A stretch of 37,224 nt of DNA from Saccharomonospora iraqiensis subsp. paurometabolica YIM 90007 (GTDB lineage Bacteria; Actinomycetota; Actinomycetes; Mycobacteriales; Pseudonocardiaceae), in NCBI RefSeq assembly GCF_000231035.2, contig NZ_KI912250.1, positions 32,908 to 70,131 on the forward strand. Direction: 5' to 3'. The notes beneath the pieces were generated by a model. The model did no database searches. It saw nothing but the letters and a program-made list of their open reading frames with translations, and was not told the origin of the DNA. How positions within the stretch are numbered: the stretch's first letter is position 1; every line of letters begins with the position of its first letter. The position numbers were made by a program, and so were the translations under genes. Below, piece by piece: positions 10,853 through 18,764 of the stretch.

Positions 10853-11796
10853 CGATGTCGATTTTTCTAGACACCAGCGTACTCCCTCGTAAGGGAGCGC
10901 TACGTAATCCAATCATGTCAGCACTACTACTGATATCCAGAAGAAAGGAGATCAGCGTATGCCTTCCATCAATCGTTCTAGACGAGGCTTTGAGTGCAAG
11001 AGTCCGAGAATTCGAGCATTCGGCAGAAACCTTACTTCAAGCTTACAACAAAGCAAACAAGTACACACCCTTAGGGCCGATCTACGTCCCACATCCGATC
11101 GAAGTGCAAGAAAGTTGGCGTGGAGAGTTGATCGAAACGTTCTCCATCGTAGCGATTGATGCTGAAGATGCGGCGGAAGCCTTGTCAAGGGAAGCACTCC
11201 GCGTGAAACCTGCTAGCGGAGGTCGCGGAGGTCGAGATTCCGCAATATGGTTGACCATAAGACGTCACCACCTCAGCTCTGGCGGACCAACATACTTCGT
11301 TTCAGACAATACCGACGACTTCGCAGACCAAAGCAAAAGAGAACTAGATTTGCAACTGAAAGAAGAGTTGGGTGCCGCCGCTGACAATTTTTACTATTAC
11401 AAATCGCTGTATGACCTCGTGGAGGCGATGGCGACTAAAATAACAGAGGACCCTATTGATGAAGAGATTTTCAAGAAAGCACTGCAAGAAAATGAAGTTA
11501 ACATTATTGATGCCGCCTTAAGATCAAACTCGACAGAATTTGTATTCTTCAATGAGGCGCTTACAGATGACGCTGTACGGCGCGGAACACGACGATCATA
11601 CGCTGTGGAGGATACAGTACTCGCGGACATAGAGGCGGATCTGGTGCTGACCGGATACGCAGATGATCACGATTATTCGGACGTCGAGAGACGAGTTACA
11701 GTGCGAATGTGGATAGAGGTATCTACCGAGTCAGATGAACTGCTTTCCACTGAGCTAGGGTCTGTTTCGGTTTTTTCGAGAGAGACCGACTCCTAG
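10849..11796 (+). CDS. DUF4935-like PIN-domain nuclease, second gene of the operon
   Basis: 315 aa. PIN fold in the first ~160 residues with a full acidic set: D8 (FLDTSVL), E46 (VLDEAL), D130 (GRDSAIWLTI) and D153 (FVSDNTDDF). The GRDSAIW...FVSDN..DF pattern is that of DUF4935 PIN proteins. The C-terminal half adds a helical segment (DEEIFKKALQENEVNIID) and a beta-rich domain (VEDTVLADIEADLVLTGYAD, RRVTVRMWIEVS) that could bind a ligand or partner. It shares the low-GC, TTA-containing codon use of the ATPase gene and is coupled to it by ATGA overlap. Predicted activity: metal-dependent RNase (or DNase). Much longer than VapC toxins and without an antitoxin-sized partner. Confidence 0.8.
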   Translation: MTMSIFLDTSVLPRKGALRNPIMSALLLISRRKEISVCLPSIVLDEALSARVREFEHSAETLLQAYNKANKYTPLGPIYVPHPIEVQESWRGELIETFSIVAIDAEDAAEALSREALRVKPASGGRGGRDSAIWLTIRRHHLSSGGPTYFVSDNTDDFADQSKRELDLQLKEELGAAADNFYYYKSLYDLVEAMATKITEDPIDEEIFKKALQENEVNIIDAALRSNSTEFVFFNEALTDDAVRRGTRRSYAVEDTVLADIEADLVLTGYADDHDYSDVERRVTVRMWIEVSTESDELLSTELGSVSVFSRETDS

Positions 11797-11837
11797 TTGC
11801 CGAACACGCCTCTATGGGCTCAAGGGGTGCCGCCAAC

Positions 11838-11884
11838 AGCATCGCCCTGCCACGCATCCCGGCACCTAGCAGGGCGATGCTTTT
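11838..11884 (+). terminator. Rho-independent terminator of the ATPase-PIN operon
   Basis: Perfect 13-bp stem, AGCATCGCCCTGC (11838-11850) and GCAGGGCGATGCT (11869-11881), with an 18-nt loop and a TTTT tail (11881-11884). A textbook stem with U-tract stands out in this genome and closes the operon as a self-contained unit. Confidence 0.88.
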
Positions 11885-12089
11885 GATGAATATGACTGCA
11901 GGCGGCGATCCTCGCCCTGGGTTTGCGGCGGGACACCTGCCTTTCCGCGAACCCAAGGAATACCGTTGCCAGACGCAGGAGTCGGGTAGCGTCGTCTCGG
12001 TCGCCGCAGGTGAGAAGAACAGCAAGCGGGACGGCGCTGCCGTCTTAGATCCTCCATTCGATGTGGGCGCGCGGCAAGGAGATCACTGA
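11885..12089 (+). promoter_or_regulatory. Upstream region of the inositol monophosphatase gene
   Basis: 205 bp without a supportable gene. AAGGAG (12076-12081) with an 8-nt spacer precedes the GTG at 12090. A possible -10 TAGCGT (11987-11992) with TTGCCA (11966-11971) upstream has a short 15-bp spacer, so this promoter call is tentative. Confidence 0.4.
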
Positions 12090-12887
12090 GTGAAGGACCT
12101 GGACGCGCTGTTGGCCACCGCACGGGATGCCGCTGCCATCGGCGCCCGACTCATGACCACCCGGCATCCCGGAACCGTTCGCGCCAAGGGCGACCGGGAC
12201 TACGTCACCGAGCTGGACGTGCGCATCCAGCACGAGATCCGGGACTTCCTGGCCCGGACCACGCCGGATATCGACTTCCTCGGCGAGGAGGACGGCGGTG
12301 GCACGATCGAGGAGAGCACCGGCGCCGTGTGGGTGCTCGATCCCATCGACGGCACCTCCAACTTCGCCCACGGTATCCCGCTCTGCGCCACCTCACTCGC
12401 GCTCGTCCACCACGGCGAACCCGTCGTCGGCGTCGTCACCGCGCCTTTCCTCAACCTGCGGTATCACGCCGTCGAAGGGGGTGGTGCCTACTGCAACAAC
12501 GAACGAATCCACGCCAGCACCACCACCGAGTTGCACCGCGCGATCGTCTCCCTCGGCGACTACGCCACCGGCGAGGGAGCGTTCGAGAAGAACGAACATC
12601 GCTTCGCCGTCACCCGCGCCCTGGCCGAGAACGTCGAACGGGTCCGCATGTTCGGTGCGGCCTCCCTCGACCTCGCCTGGGTGGCCCAGGGCCGGACCGA
12701 CTGCTGCGTCATCCTGTCCAACAACCCCTGGGACACGGCAGCCGGAGTACTGATAGCTACTCAGGCGGGCGCAACGGTGGTCAATACCGACGGAAAGAAG
12801 CATTCTGCGCGATCCACTGCCACGATCGGTTCGAACGGCGTGCTCGTCGACTCTCTGCTCAGAACCACCGCTGGCGCAGGCGGCTGA
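12090..12887 (+). CDS. Inositol monophosphatase family phosphatase
   Basis: 265 aa Mg-dependent, Li-sensitive-type phosphatase. Metal and phosphate residues are visible: FLGEEDGG (E66/E67), WVLDPIDGTSNFAHG (D84, D87) and the C-terminal WDTAAGVLIATQAGA. The substrate could be myo-inositol 1-phosphate (needed for mycothiol and phosphatidylinositol), histidinol phosphate or another sugar phosphate; the sequence alone does not decide. The GTG start has AAGGAG 8 nt upstream. It converges with the metallo-beta-lactamase gene over a 105-bp gap that shows no convincing hairpin. Confidence 0.88.
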   Translation: MKDLDALLATARDAAAIGARLMTTRHPGTVRAKGDRDYVTELDVRIQHEIRDFLARTTPDIDFLGEEDGGGTIEESTGAVWVLDPIDGTSNFAHGIPLCATSLALVHHGEPVVGVVTAPFLNLRYHAVEGGGAYCNNERIHASTTTELHRAIVSLGDYATGEGAFEKNEHRFAVTRALAENVERVRMFGAASLDLAWVAQGRTDCCVILSNNPWDTAAGVLIATQAGATVVNTDGKKHSARSTATIGSNGVLVDSLLRTTAGAGG

Positions 12888-12992
12888 TCACCGTACTCGT
12901 TCGTCGACCCGACTGAGTGTGCTGATCGTCCTACGCGCTTCCCGTTGCGCTCCAACCCGCCACCCGGGCGTCGGCCGGTACCGGTTTCCCGT

Positions 12993-13739
12993 TCACGCCC
13001 CGCGCCGCAGCGCGGCGTCGACGTGGTCAGCCAATGATCCGCGGGCCACCGGGCCGTGGCCGGGGACCAGCGTGTCGGCCCGCACGTCGCGCAGGGACTC
13101 CAGGCTGGTGCGCATCCGCGCCTCGTCGGTGTTGAACACGCCCGGCAGCAGTTGCGGCCCCTCGCCGAGCGTCGCGAGCGGGTGTCCGGTCACCAGGGCA
13201 TCGCCGGAGAAGAACACCCCCGAATCCGGCATCAGGTAACCGGTGTGCCCGGTCGTGTGGCCGGGGACGGACACCGGAACCAGCCGGCCGGGGACGTCGA
13301 GGGCGACGTCGAACTCTGCGGTGTTCACCTCGGACAGCGCCATCCTGGCGTGCGGGAGCACCGCGCGCAGGGTCTGCGCCACCCACTGCACACCGCGCAG
13401 GTGCCGACACTGGCCGAGCATCTCACCCGGCGTGATCTGCTGGAGGTACTCGCGGCACGCGTGCCGCGCCTCCTCCGCCCCGGTGTACACCGGAGTGCCG
13501 TACCGCGAGGTGAAGGTGGGGATGCCGCCCATGTGGTCCAGGTGGGCGTGGGTGAGCACGATCGCGGCCACGCTCTCCGGGCGTTTGCCGATCCCGGCCA
13601 GCGACTCCAGCACGGCCCCGGCGTCGTTCGGGTAGCCCGCGTCCACCAGCGTGACGGAATCGCCCTCGGTGACCAGAGCCCAGTTGACGTTGGTGCCGGT
13701 GGCCAGGTGGACATGGTCGTCGACCCGCGTGAGCTGCAT
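12993..13739 (-). CDS. Metallo-beta-lactamase fold hydrolase
   Basis: 248 aa. Metal-binding motif THAHLDHMGG (H64, H66, D68, H69), then PGHTTGHTGYL, SGDALVTGHP and PGHGPV provide the remaining ligands of a binuclear site, as in glyoxalase II-like or lactonase-like proteins. No substrate can be assigned. The ATG at 13739 has AGGGGA 4 nt upstream; the open frame extends to 14102 but overlaps the divergent neighbour. Its own promoter is visible upstream. Confidence 0.85.
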   Translation of the reverse strand: MQLTRVDDHVHLATGTNVNWALVTEGDSVTLVDAGYPNDAGAVLESLAGIGKRPESVAAIVLTHAHLDHMGGIPTFTSRYGTPVYTGAEEARHACREYLQQITPGEMLGQCRHLRGVQWVAQTLRAVLPHARMALSEVNTAEFDVALDVPGRLVPVSVPGHTTGHTGYLMPDSGVFFSGDALVTGHPLATLGEGPQLLPGVFNTDEARMRTSLESLRDVRADTLVPGHGPVARGSLADHVDAALRRGA

Positions 13740-13782
13740 CGTGTCCCCTGTCGGTCCGGGCGGCGCATGACTCGGCGGGGTG

Positions 13783-13811
13783 AGCATAGAGCGTGCCCGG
13801 ACGATTTTCGA
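13783..13811 (-). promoter_or_regulatory. Promoter of the metallo-beta-lactamase gene
   Basis: Minus-strand TCGAAA (13806-13811), 17-bp spacer and TATGCT (13783-13788), about 43 bp before the ATG. Spacing and boxes fit a housekeeping sigma-70-type promoter. Confidence 0.5.
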
Positions 13812-13835
13812 GGGCGCGCACCCCACCTCGACGGG

Positions 13836-13841
13836 TACGGT
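13836..13841 (+). promoter_or_regulatory. -10 box of a probable leaderless promoter
   Basis: TACGGT lies 7 nt before the ATG at 13849, with no Shine-Dalgarno sequence between them, as for guaB1, uppS and hlyIII in this window. Confidence 0.45.
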
Positions 13842-13848
13842 CCCGCGG

Positions 13849-14229
13849 ATGACCGACACTGACGACGCCCTGGACCACGTGATCGACGCCGAGCTGCGGC
13901 TGCTGACGCCGGAGGTGCGGTGCGACGCCGACGAGGTGGCGCGGCTGTTGCACCCCGGGTTCGTCGAGATCGGCTCGTCCGGGCGCCGGTGGAGCCGGGA
14001 GGAGATGCTCGCGGCCATCGGCGGGATGTTCACCGAGGCCGACCGCCCGCGGGCCCGCGAGGTGGACGCCACGCGCCTCGCTGAGTCGGTCGTGCTGGTC
14101 ACCTACCTCACCGAGCATCCCGGCCGCCGCGTGCGCCGCAGCTCGCTGTGGCTGCGGGACGTCGACGGCACCTGGCGGCTGTCCTTCCACCAGGGAACGG
14201 TCGTCCCCGGCGCCGACGAGCGGCCGTGA
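13849..14229 (+). CDS. SnoaL/DUF4440-like small protein (NTF2 fold)
   Basis: 126 aa cystatin/NTF2-like fold typical of DUF4440 proteins: an N-terminal helix (DALDHVIDAELRLLTPEVRC), LLHPGFVEIGSSGRRWSREE with the family's FxEhGxSG..w.R.e pattern, then strands ending SSLWLRDVDGTWRLSFHQGT. Members are enzymes or ligand binders without a shared activity, so function is open. Start ATG 13849 gives the family N-terminus and follows a -10 box directly; an ATG at 13780 lies in the neighbour's promoter. Ends 9 bp from the convergent YjbR-like gene. Confidence 0.8.
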   Translation: MTDTDDALDHVIDAELRLLTPEVRCDADEVARLLHPGFVEIGSSGRRWSREEMLAAIGGMFTEADRPRAREVDATRLAESVVLVTYLTEHPGRRVRRSSLWLRDVDGTWRLSFHQGTVVPGADERP

Positions 14230-14238
14230 CCGGGAAGC

Positions 14239-14604
14239 TCAGGTGGACTCGGTCAGTCGGGCGGCCAGCGACTTCGGGGCGACGAGCCGGTAGGCGTCGG
14301 TGACGATCTCGGTGACCTCGGCCCAGTCGACGTCGACGTCGAGTCGGACGCCGAGCCACCCGCGGTGCCCCACGTAGGGCGGGCGGAAGAACCGTTCCGG
14401 ATCCTCGGCCACCAACTCCTCCTGCACCCCGGCCGACGCCGGGCACCAGAACGCGACCCGGTCGTCGTGGTGGTGGTCGGCGTAGGTCGCCAGGGTCTTC
14501 TTCCCCCGGACGAACCAGGCGGGCTCACCGTGGCTGAGCCGTTCGCTCACCTCCGGCAACGCCAGGCAGATGCGGCGCAACGCTTCCAGCGGATCCTCGG
14601 GCAC
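14239..14604 (-). CDS. MmcQ/YjbR family protein
   Basis: 121 aa. Family traits include LEALRRICLALPEVSERLSH, EPAWFVRGKKTLATY and VGHRGWLGVRLD near the C-terminus. The fold is a CyaY/double-wing DNA-binding-like domain found in many actinobacterial proteins; a role in DNA binding is suggested by structure in the family but is not shown here. Start GTG at 14604; GACAAT ends 6 nt upstream, so it may be leaderless. Confidence 0.83.
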   Translation of the reverse strand: MPEDPLEALRRICLALPEVSERLSHGEPAWFVRGKKTLATYADHHHDDRVAFWCPASAGVQEELVAEDPERFFRPPYVGHRGWLGVRLDVDVDWAEVTEIVTDAYRLVAPKSLAARLTEST

Positions 14605-14657
14605 GAGACCATTGTCCCCACATCGCGGTGATCCGGCAGTCAACCGAGGCCCCGAGG

Positions 14658-15068
14658 TCAAAGACCGATGACAGTCACCAACTCGCCGAGTCCGGCGAAG
14701 TCGGACGGGTTGCGCGTGACCAGCGGCCAGCCGTGCGCACCGGCGACGGAAGCAATCTGGAGGTCCGCCAACCGTCTGCGTGGCTGACGTCCTCCGGCAC
14801 GGACTCGTGCGTATACATGGCCGTAGAACCGCGCGGCTCCCGCGTCGAACGGAATCGGCACGAAGCTGCTCTCCACCCACTGCAATCGACGCAGCCGCGC
14901 AGCACGTTCGTCCTCCGTGCTCGCTGCGAACACTCCGGCAGACAGTTCGGCCAGCGTAATCGCACTGAGGTACGCCGCCCCGTCCGGGAGAGACGTCGGG
15001 GATAGCCCGTCCCCCACGTCGATGACGACATTCGTGTCGAGCAGGAACGACGAGGGGGCCTCACTCAT
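14658..15068 (-). CDS. vapC: VapC-family PIN-domain toxin
   Basis: 136 aa ribonuclease toxin. Acidic residues sit in FLLDTNVVIDV (D11), TLAELSAG (Glu), RRRLADLQIAS (Asp) and LVTRNPSDF, the classic VapC pattern. It would cleave tRNA or rRNA when released from its antitoxin. The ATG overlaps the end of the antitoxin gene by 8 nt, as usual for vapBC operons, so expression is coupled. Intact by sequence. Confidence 0.9.
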   Translation of the reverse strand: MSEAPSSFLLDTNVVIDVGDGLSPTSLPDGAAYLSAITLAELSAGVFAASTEDERAARLRRLQWVESSFVPIPFDAGAARFYGHVYARVRAGGRQPRRRLADLQIASVAGAHGWPLVTRNPSDFAGLGELVTVIGL

Positions 15069-15312
15069 CTAACACGACGTCGCTGTCCACCACGGCGTCC
15101 AGGTCCTCCCGCAGCCGCTCCGCATCGACCGGCGGCAACGTCGCCACAGCAGCGGCGATCTCGGCGCGCGTCTGGTACGCACGCTTCTGGGCAGGGATCA
15201 CCTGGGCTGTGGGCGTGTGACCACGAACGACCGTGAAATGCTCACCATGTTCGACCCTGTTGAGGATGTGGGAGCTGTGGTTCCGCAGCTCACTGGGTGT
15301 GATCTCCGTCAT
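15061..15312 (-). CDS. vapB: Phd/YefM-type antitoxin (VapB)
   Basis: 83 aa. The N-terminal DNA-binding part is EITPSELRNHSSHILNRVEH, followed by GEHFTVVRGHTPTAQVIP, both typical of Phd/YefM antitoxins. The acidic tail (DLDAVVDSDVVLDE) would wrap the VapC active site. A palindrome overlapping the -10 box directly upstream is the expected autoregulatory site. Confidence 0.88.
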   Translation of the reverse strand: MTEITPSELRNHSSHILNRVEHGEHFTVVRGHTPTAQVIPAQKRAYQTRAEIAAAVATLPPVDAERLREDLDAVVDSDVVLDE

Positions 15313-15318
15313 GCGTGC

Positions 15319-15338
15319 ATCTTAGCATTCTTGCTAAG
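15319..15338 (-). promoter_or_regulatory. vapBC promoter/operator palindrome
   Basis: Perfect palindrome CTTAGCA-TTCT-TGCTAAG (15321-15338). Read on the minus strand, its inner end forms the -10 box TAAGAT (15319-15324), which ends 6 nt before the vapB ATG. Binding of VapB(C) here would cover the RNA polymerase site. The transcript is probably leaderless. Confidence 0.75.
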
Positions 15339-15371
15339 TTCTGTCGCCGTGTTCGACCCCCAACGCGCGAA

Positions 15372-15407
15372 AGGCGGGTGACGACCAAGCTCGGTCGTCA
15401 CCCGCCT
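15372..15407 (-). terminator. Terminator of the betB-betA-betT operon
   Basis: Perfect 15-bp stem AGGCGGGTGACGACC/GGTCGTCACCCGCCT (15372-15386, 15393-15407) with a 6-nt loop, 15 bp beyond the betT stop. Read on the minus strand, a short TTT follows. Confidence 0.85.
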
Positions 15408-15422
15408 CGGAGTCGCACGGGC

Positions 15423-17099
15423 TCAGTCGCGGCCCGCCGGGACCGGCTCCGCCCGGTCCGGGTCCTCCGGTGGGTCCGCCGGGGCGTCGGCCGACGGTCC
15501 GGCCGAGCCACGCAGGAACCGCCGCTCGTCGCTGACCTCGCGGTTGAGTGCCTTGTACAGGCCCCAGGCCACGAAGAACATGACGAACGAGAACGGCAGG
15601 CCCATGATGATGGTGGCGTTCTGCAGCGTCGGCACGCCGCCGACCAGCAGCATCGCCAGGGTGATCAGCCCGATCGCGATCGACCAGAACACCCGCACCC
15701 ACGGGCGCGCGTCGGTGGTCGGCGTCGCCAGGCGCGAGGTGAGGTTACTCAGCACCAGTGCGCCCGAGTCGGCCGAGGTGACGTAGAACAGCAGGCCCAC
15801 CACCGTGGCCAGGCCCGCGGTGAACGTCACGCCCGGGTACTGGGCCAGCAGCGTGTAGAAGCCCTCCTCGGGGGCGTTCATCGCGGTCTCGCCGAACTCG
15901 CCGTTGCCGCCGCGCACGAGGCCCAGCGCGGCGTTGCCGAAGATCGACAGGAAGGTCGCCGTGAACAGGAACGGGATCACCAGCGTGGCCGCCACGAACT
16001 GGCGGACCGTGCGGCCCCGCGAGATGCGCGCCAGGAACAGGCCCACGAACGGCGCCCAGGCGATCCACCAGGCCCAGAAGAACAACGTCCACGCGTTGAG
16101 CCACGCGGTCGGCTGGTCGTAGGCGAAGGTGTCCAGCGTCATGTCGGTGAAGCCGCTGACGTAGTCGCCGATGTTCAGCACCAGGCCGTTGAGCAGGTAC
16201 AGCGGGTCACCGCTGAACAGGATGAAGCCCATCAGCACGATCGCGAGCACGACGTTGAGCTGGGACAACCGCCGGATACCACGGTCGACACCGGCCACCG
16301 CCGACAGCGTCGCCATCACCACGGCGAGCGCGACCAGCCCGATCTGCGCGGCCACGCCCTGCGGGATGTCGAACAGGAAGTTCAGCCCGAAGTTCAACTG
16401 CACCACGCCGATGCCCAGCGAGGTGGCGATGCCGAACACCGTGCCCAGCGACGCGGCGATGTCCACCGTGTGTCCGGCACGTCCGTGGACGCGCTTGCCG
16501 ATCAGCGGGTACAGCGAGGACCGCACCGCCAGCGGCAGGCCACGGCGGAAGGCGAAGTAGCCCAGCGCCATGCCCATCAGCGCGTACATGGCCCAGCCGG
16601 TGATGCCGTAGTGGAACAGCGTCCACACCACCGACTCGCGGGCGGCCGCCAGCGTCTCCGGGTCGCCCTGCGGCGGGTCCAGGTAGTGGGTGACCGGTTC
16701 GGCGACCGAGAAGAACATCAGGTCGACCCCGATGCCGGCCGCGAACAGCATCGACGCCCAGGCGAAGATGCCGTAGTCCGGCCGCGACTTCTCCGGTCCG
16801 AGCCGGATCGTCCCGTGTTTCGACGCGGCCAGGTAGATCACGAAGATCAGGAAAAGCGTGGCCGCGAGGATGTAGTACCAGCCGAGCCCCTCCGAGACCC
16901 AGCCGACGAGGACGCCGATCGTGCTCGCGGCGTCCTCCGGCGTGATCATCGCCCAGATGGCGATCGCCAGGATGATGACCGACGCACCGGAGAACACGGT
17001 GCGGTTGATTCCGTTGTCCGAAACCGCGGCGACACGGTTGCTCCCCCCAGGACCCTCGTCGGGCCCGTTCTCGGATCGTCGTTCGCCGGTGGTGGACAC
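15423..17099 (-). CDS. betT: BCCT-family choline/betaine transporter (BetT-like)
   Basis: 558 aa, twelve predicted transmembrane segments. The BCCT signature reads AAGIGVDLMFFSVAEPVTHY; an Asp after GIGV/I is typical of the proton-coupled BetT group rather than the sodium-coupled GMG group (established for the family, inferred here). The Trp-rich FFWAWWIAWAPFVGLFLARI box is present. The C-terminal tail is short and acidic (about 45 aa), lacking the long osmosensory domain of some BetT. Start GTG at 17099 with AGGAAGG inside the end of the betA gene, 4 bp after its stop. Likely role: choline import for the two enzymes encoded upstream. Confidence 0.9.
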   Translation of the reverse strand: MSTTGERRSENGPDEGPGGSNRVAAVSDNGINRTVFSGASVIILAIAIWAMITPEDAASTIGVLVGWVSEGLGWYYILAATLFLIFVIYLAASKHGTIRLGPEKSRPDYGIFAWASMLFAAGIGVDLMFFSVAEPVTHYLDPPQGDPETLAAARESVVWTLFHYGITGWAMYALMGMALGYFAFRRGLPLAVRSSLYPLIGKRVHGRAGHTVDIAASLGTVFGIATSLGIGVVQLNFGLNFLFDIPQGVAAQIGLVALAVVMATLSAVAGVDRGIRRLSQLNVVLAIVLMGFILFSGDPLYLLNGLVLNIGDYVSGFTDMTLDTFAYDQPTAWLNAWTLFFWAWWIAWAPFVGLFLARISRGRTVRQFVAATLVIPFLFTATFLSIFGNAALGLVRGGNGEFGETAMNAPEEGFYTLLAQYPGVTFTAGLATVVGLLFYVTSADSGALVLSNLTSRLATPTTDARPWVRVFWSIAIGLITLAMLLVGGVPTLQNATIIMGLPFSFVMFFVAWGLYKALNREVSDERRFLRGSAGPSADAPADPPEDPDRAEPVPAGRD

Positions 17100-17103
17100 T
17101 GAT

Positions 17104-18759
17104 TCACCCTTCCTGTCGGGAATGTCGGTAGAACGGGGTCTCCGCGGGCGGAAGCGGAGTGTCACCCCGGATGAGGTCAGCGGCCTTCTCGGCGAGCATC
17201 ATCACCGGCGCGTAGATGTTGCCGTTGGTGAGATAGGGCATGGCCGAGGCGTCGGTGACGCGCAGGCCGCTGGTGCCGTGCACGCGCATCGTCGTGGGGT
17301 CGACGACGGACATGTCGTCGACGCCCATCCGTGCGGTGCAGGACGGGTGGTAGGCCGTCTCGGCGTCGCGGGCCACCCAGTCGAGGATCTCCTCGTCGGT
17401 GCGGACGTCCGGGCCGGGCGAGATCTCGCCGCCGTTGTACGGGTCGAGGGCAGGTTGCCGCAGGATCTCCCGGGCCACCCGGATCGCCTCGACCCACTCC
17501 CGGCGGTCGTTCTCGGTCGAGAGGTAGTTGAACCGCAGTGCGGGCTTGCGCTTCGGGTCGGCGGAGGTGATCCGCACGTTGCCCCGCACGTCCGAGTACA
17601 TCGGTCCGATGTGGACCTGGTAGCCGTGCGGGGTGTCGACCTCGGTCCCGTCGTAGCGCACCGCCAGCGGCAGGAAGTGGAACATCAGGTTGGGGTAGTC
17701 CACCGTGTCGTTGCCGCGGACGAAGCCGCCCGCCTCGAAATGGTTCGTCGCTGCGGGGCCGCTGCGGTTGAACAGCCACTCCAGGCCGATCCTCGGCGCC
17801 CTGTGCTTCTTCAGCGACGGGTTGAACGACACCGGTTGCGTGCAGGCGTGCTGCACGTAGGCCTCCAGGTGGTCCTGGAGGTTCTCGCCGACACCGGGCA
17901 GCGCGTGCACGGTGTCGATGCCCAGCGACTCCAGGTGCGCGGGGTCGCCGACGCCGGACAGCTGCAGCAGCTGCGGGGTGTTGATCGCACCGCCGGAGAG
18001 GATCACCTCACCCGCATACACCTCCCGCGGCCCGCGACCGGGCCGGTTGTAGGACACGCCCACGGCGCGGGTGCCGTCGAACAGCACCCGGTTGACGTGC
18101 GCGAGGGTCCGCACGGTGAGGTTCGGCCGGTTCTTCACCGGGTGCAGGTACGCCCGCGCGGCCGACCAGCGGCGCCCGTTGCGGATGGCGCGGTCGAACT
18201 CGGCGAAGCCCTCCTGCCGGTAGCCGTTGACGTCGTTCGTCAGCGGGTGGCCCGCCTCCTGCGCCGCGTCGAGGAACGCCCCGAACAGCGGGTTCTCGGC
18301 CGGGCCGCGCTCCAGCCACAGCGGGCCGTCGCCCCCGCGCCACTCGTCGCCGCCCGCGCGGCAGTTCTCCATGCGCTTGAAGTACGGCAGGCAGTGCGCG
18401 TAGTCCCAGGTCTCCATCCCCGGGTCCGCGGCCCAGCGTTCGAGGTCCATCGGGTTGCCGCGCTGGAAGATCATGCCGTTGATCGAGCTGGACCCGCCGA
18501 GCACCTTGCCCCGGCCGTGATACACCCGCCTGCCGCCCATGTAGGGCTCGGGCTCGGACTCGTAGCGCCAGTCGTACAGCGGGTTGCCGATCACCATGGT
18601 GAGCGCGGCGGGCATGTGGATCAGCGGATCCCAGATCCAGTCCGGGCGACCCGCCTCCAGCACCAGCACGCTCGTGGACGGGTCGGCGCTGAGCCGGTTC
18701 GCGAGCACGCAACCGGCCGAGCCGCCGCCCACGATGACGTAGTCGTAGGTCTCCGCCAC
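17104..18759 (-). CDS. betA: Choline dehydrogenase (GMC oxidoreductase)
   Basis: 551 aa, FAD-dependent, oxidises choline to betaine aldehyde. Dinucleotide-binding motif [20 protein letters not shown] at the N-terminus, VLEAGRPD, the GMC signatures [15 protein letters not shown] and [18 protein letters not shown], and the catalytic end [11 protein letters not shown] with [18 protein letters not shown]. BetA proteins carry HPSCTCKMG at this site, so the assignment is good; another alcohol substrate cannot be excluded. Start GTG at 18759 with GGAGGA upstream, 5 bp after the betB stop. Second gene of a tight three-gene operon. Confidence 0.88.
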   Translation of the reverse strand: MAETYDYVIVGGGSAGCVLANRLSADPSTSVLVLEAGRPDWIWDPLIHMPAALTMVIGNPLYDWRYESEPEPYMGGRRVYHGRGKVLGGSSSINGMIFQRGNPMDLERWAADPGMETWDYAHCLPYFKRMENCRAGGDEWRGGDGPLWLERGPAENPLFGAFLDAAQEAGHPLTNDVNGYRQEGFAEFDRAIRNGRRWSAARAYLHPVKNRPNLTVRTLAHVNRVLFDGTRAVGVSYNRPGRGPREVYAGEVILSGGAINTPQLLQLSGVGDPAHLESLGIDTVHALPGVGENLQDHLEAYVQHACTQPVSFNPSLKKHRAPRIGLEWLFNRSGPAATNHFEAGGFVRGNDTVDYPNLMFHFLPLAVRYDGTEVDTPHGYQVHIGPMYSDVRGNVRITSADPKRKPALRFNYLSTENDRREWVEAIRVAREILRQPALDPYNGGEISPGPDVRTDEEILDWVARDAETAYHPSCTARMGVDDMSVVDPTTMRVHGTSGLRVTDASAMPYLTNGNIYAPVMMLAEKAADLIRGDTPLPPAETPFYRHSRQEG

Positions 18760-18764
18760 GGGGT

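Noticed and set aside
9860-11796. Plasmid or chromosomal partition locus
   Set aside because: No ParB, no iterated centromere-like sites and no replication functions; the partner gene is a PIN nuclease.
10849-11796. Ordinary VapC toxin
   Set aside because: 315 aa with an extra C-terminal domain, and the preceding gene is an ATPase rather than a small DNA-binding antitoxin.
11797-12089. 91-aa plus-strand ORF between the PIN gene and the inositol monophosphatase
   Set aside because: It covers the terminator hairpin, has no RBS and shows no protein-like pattern.
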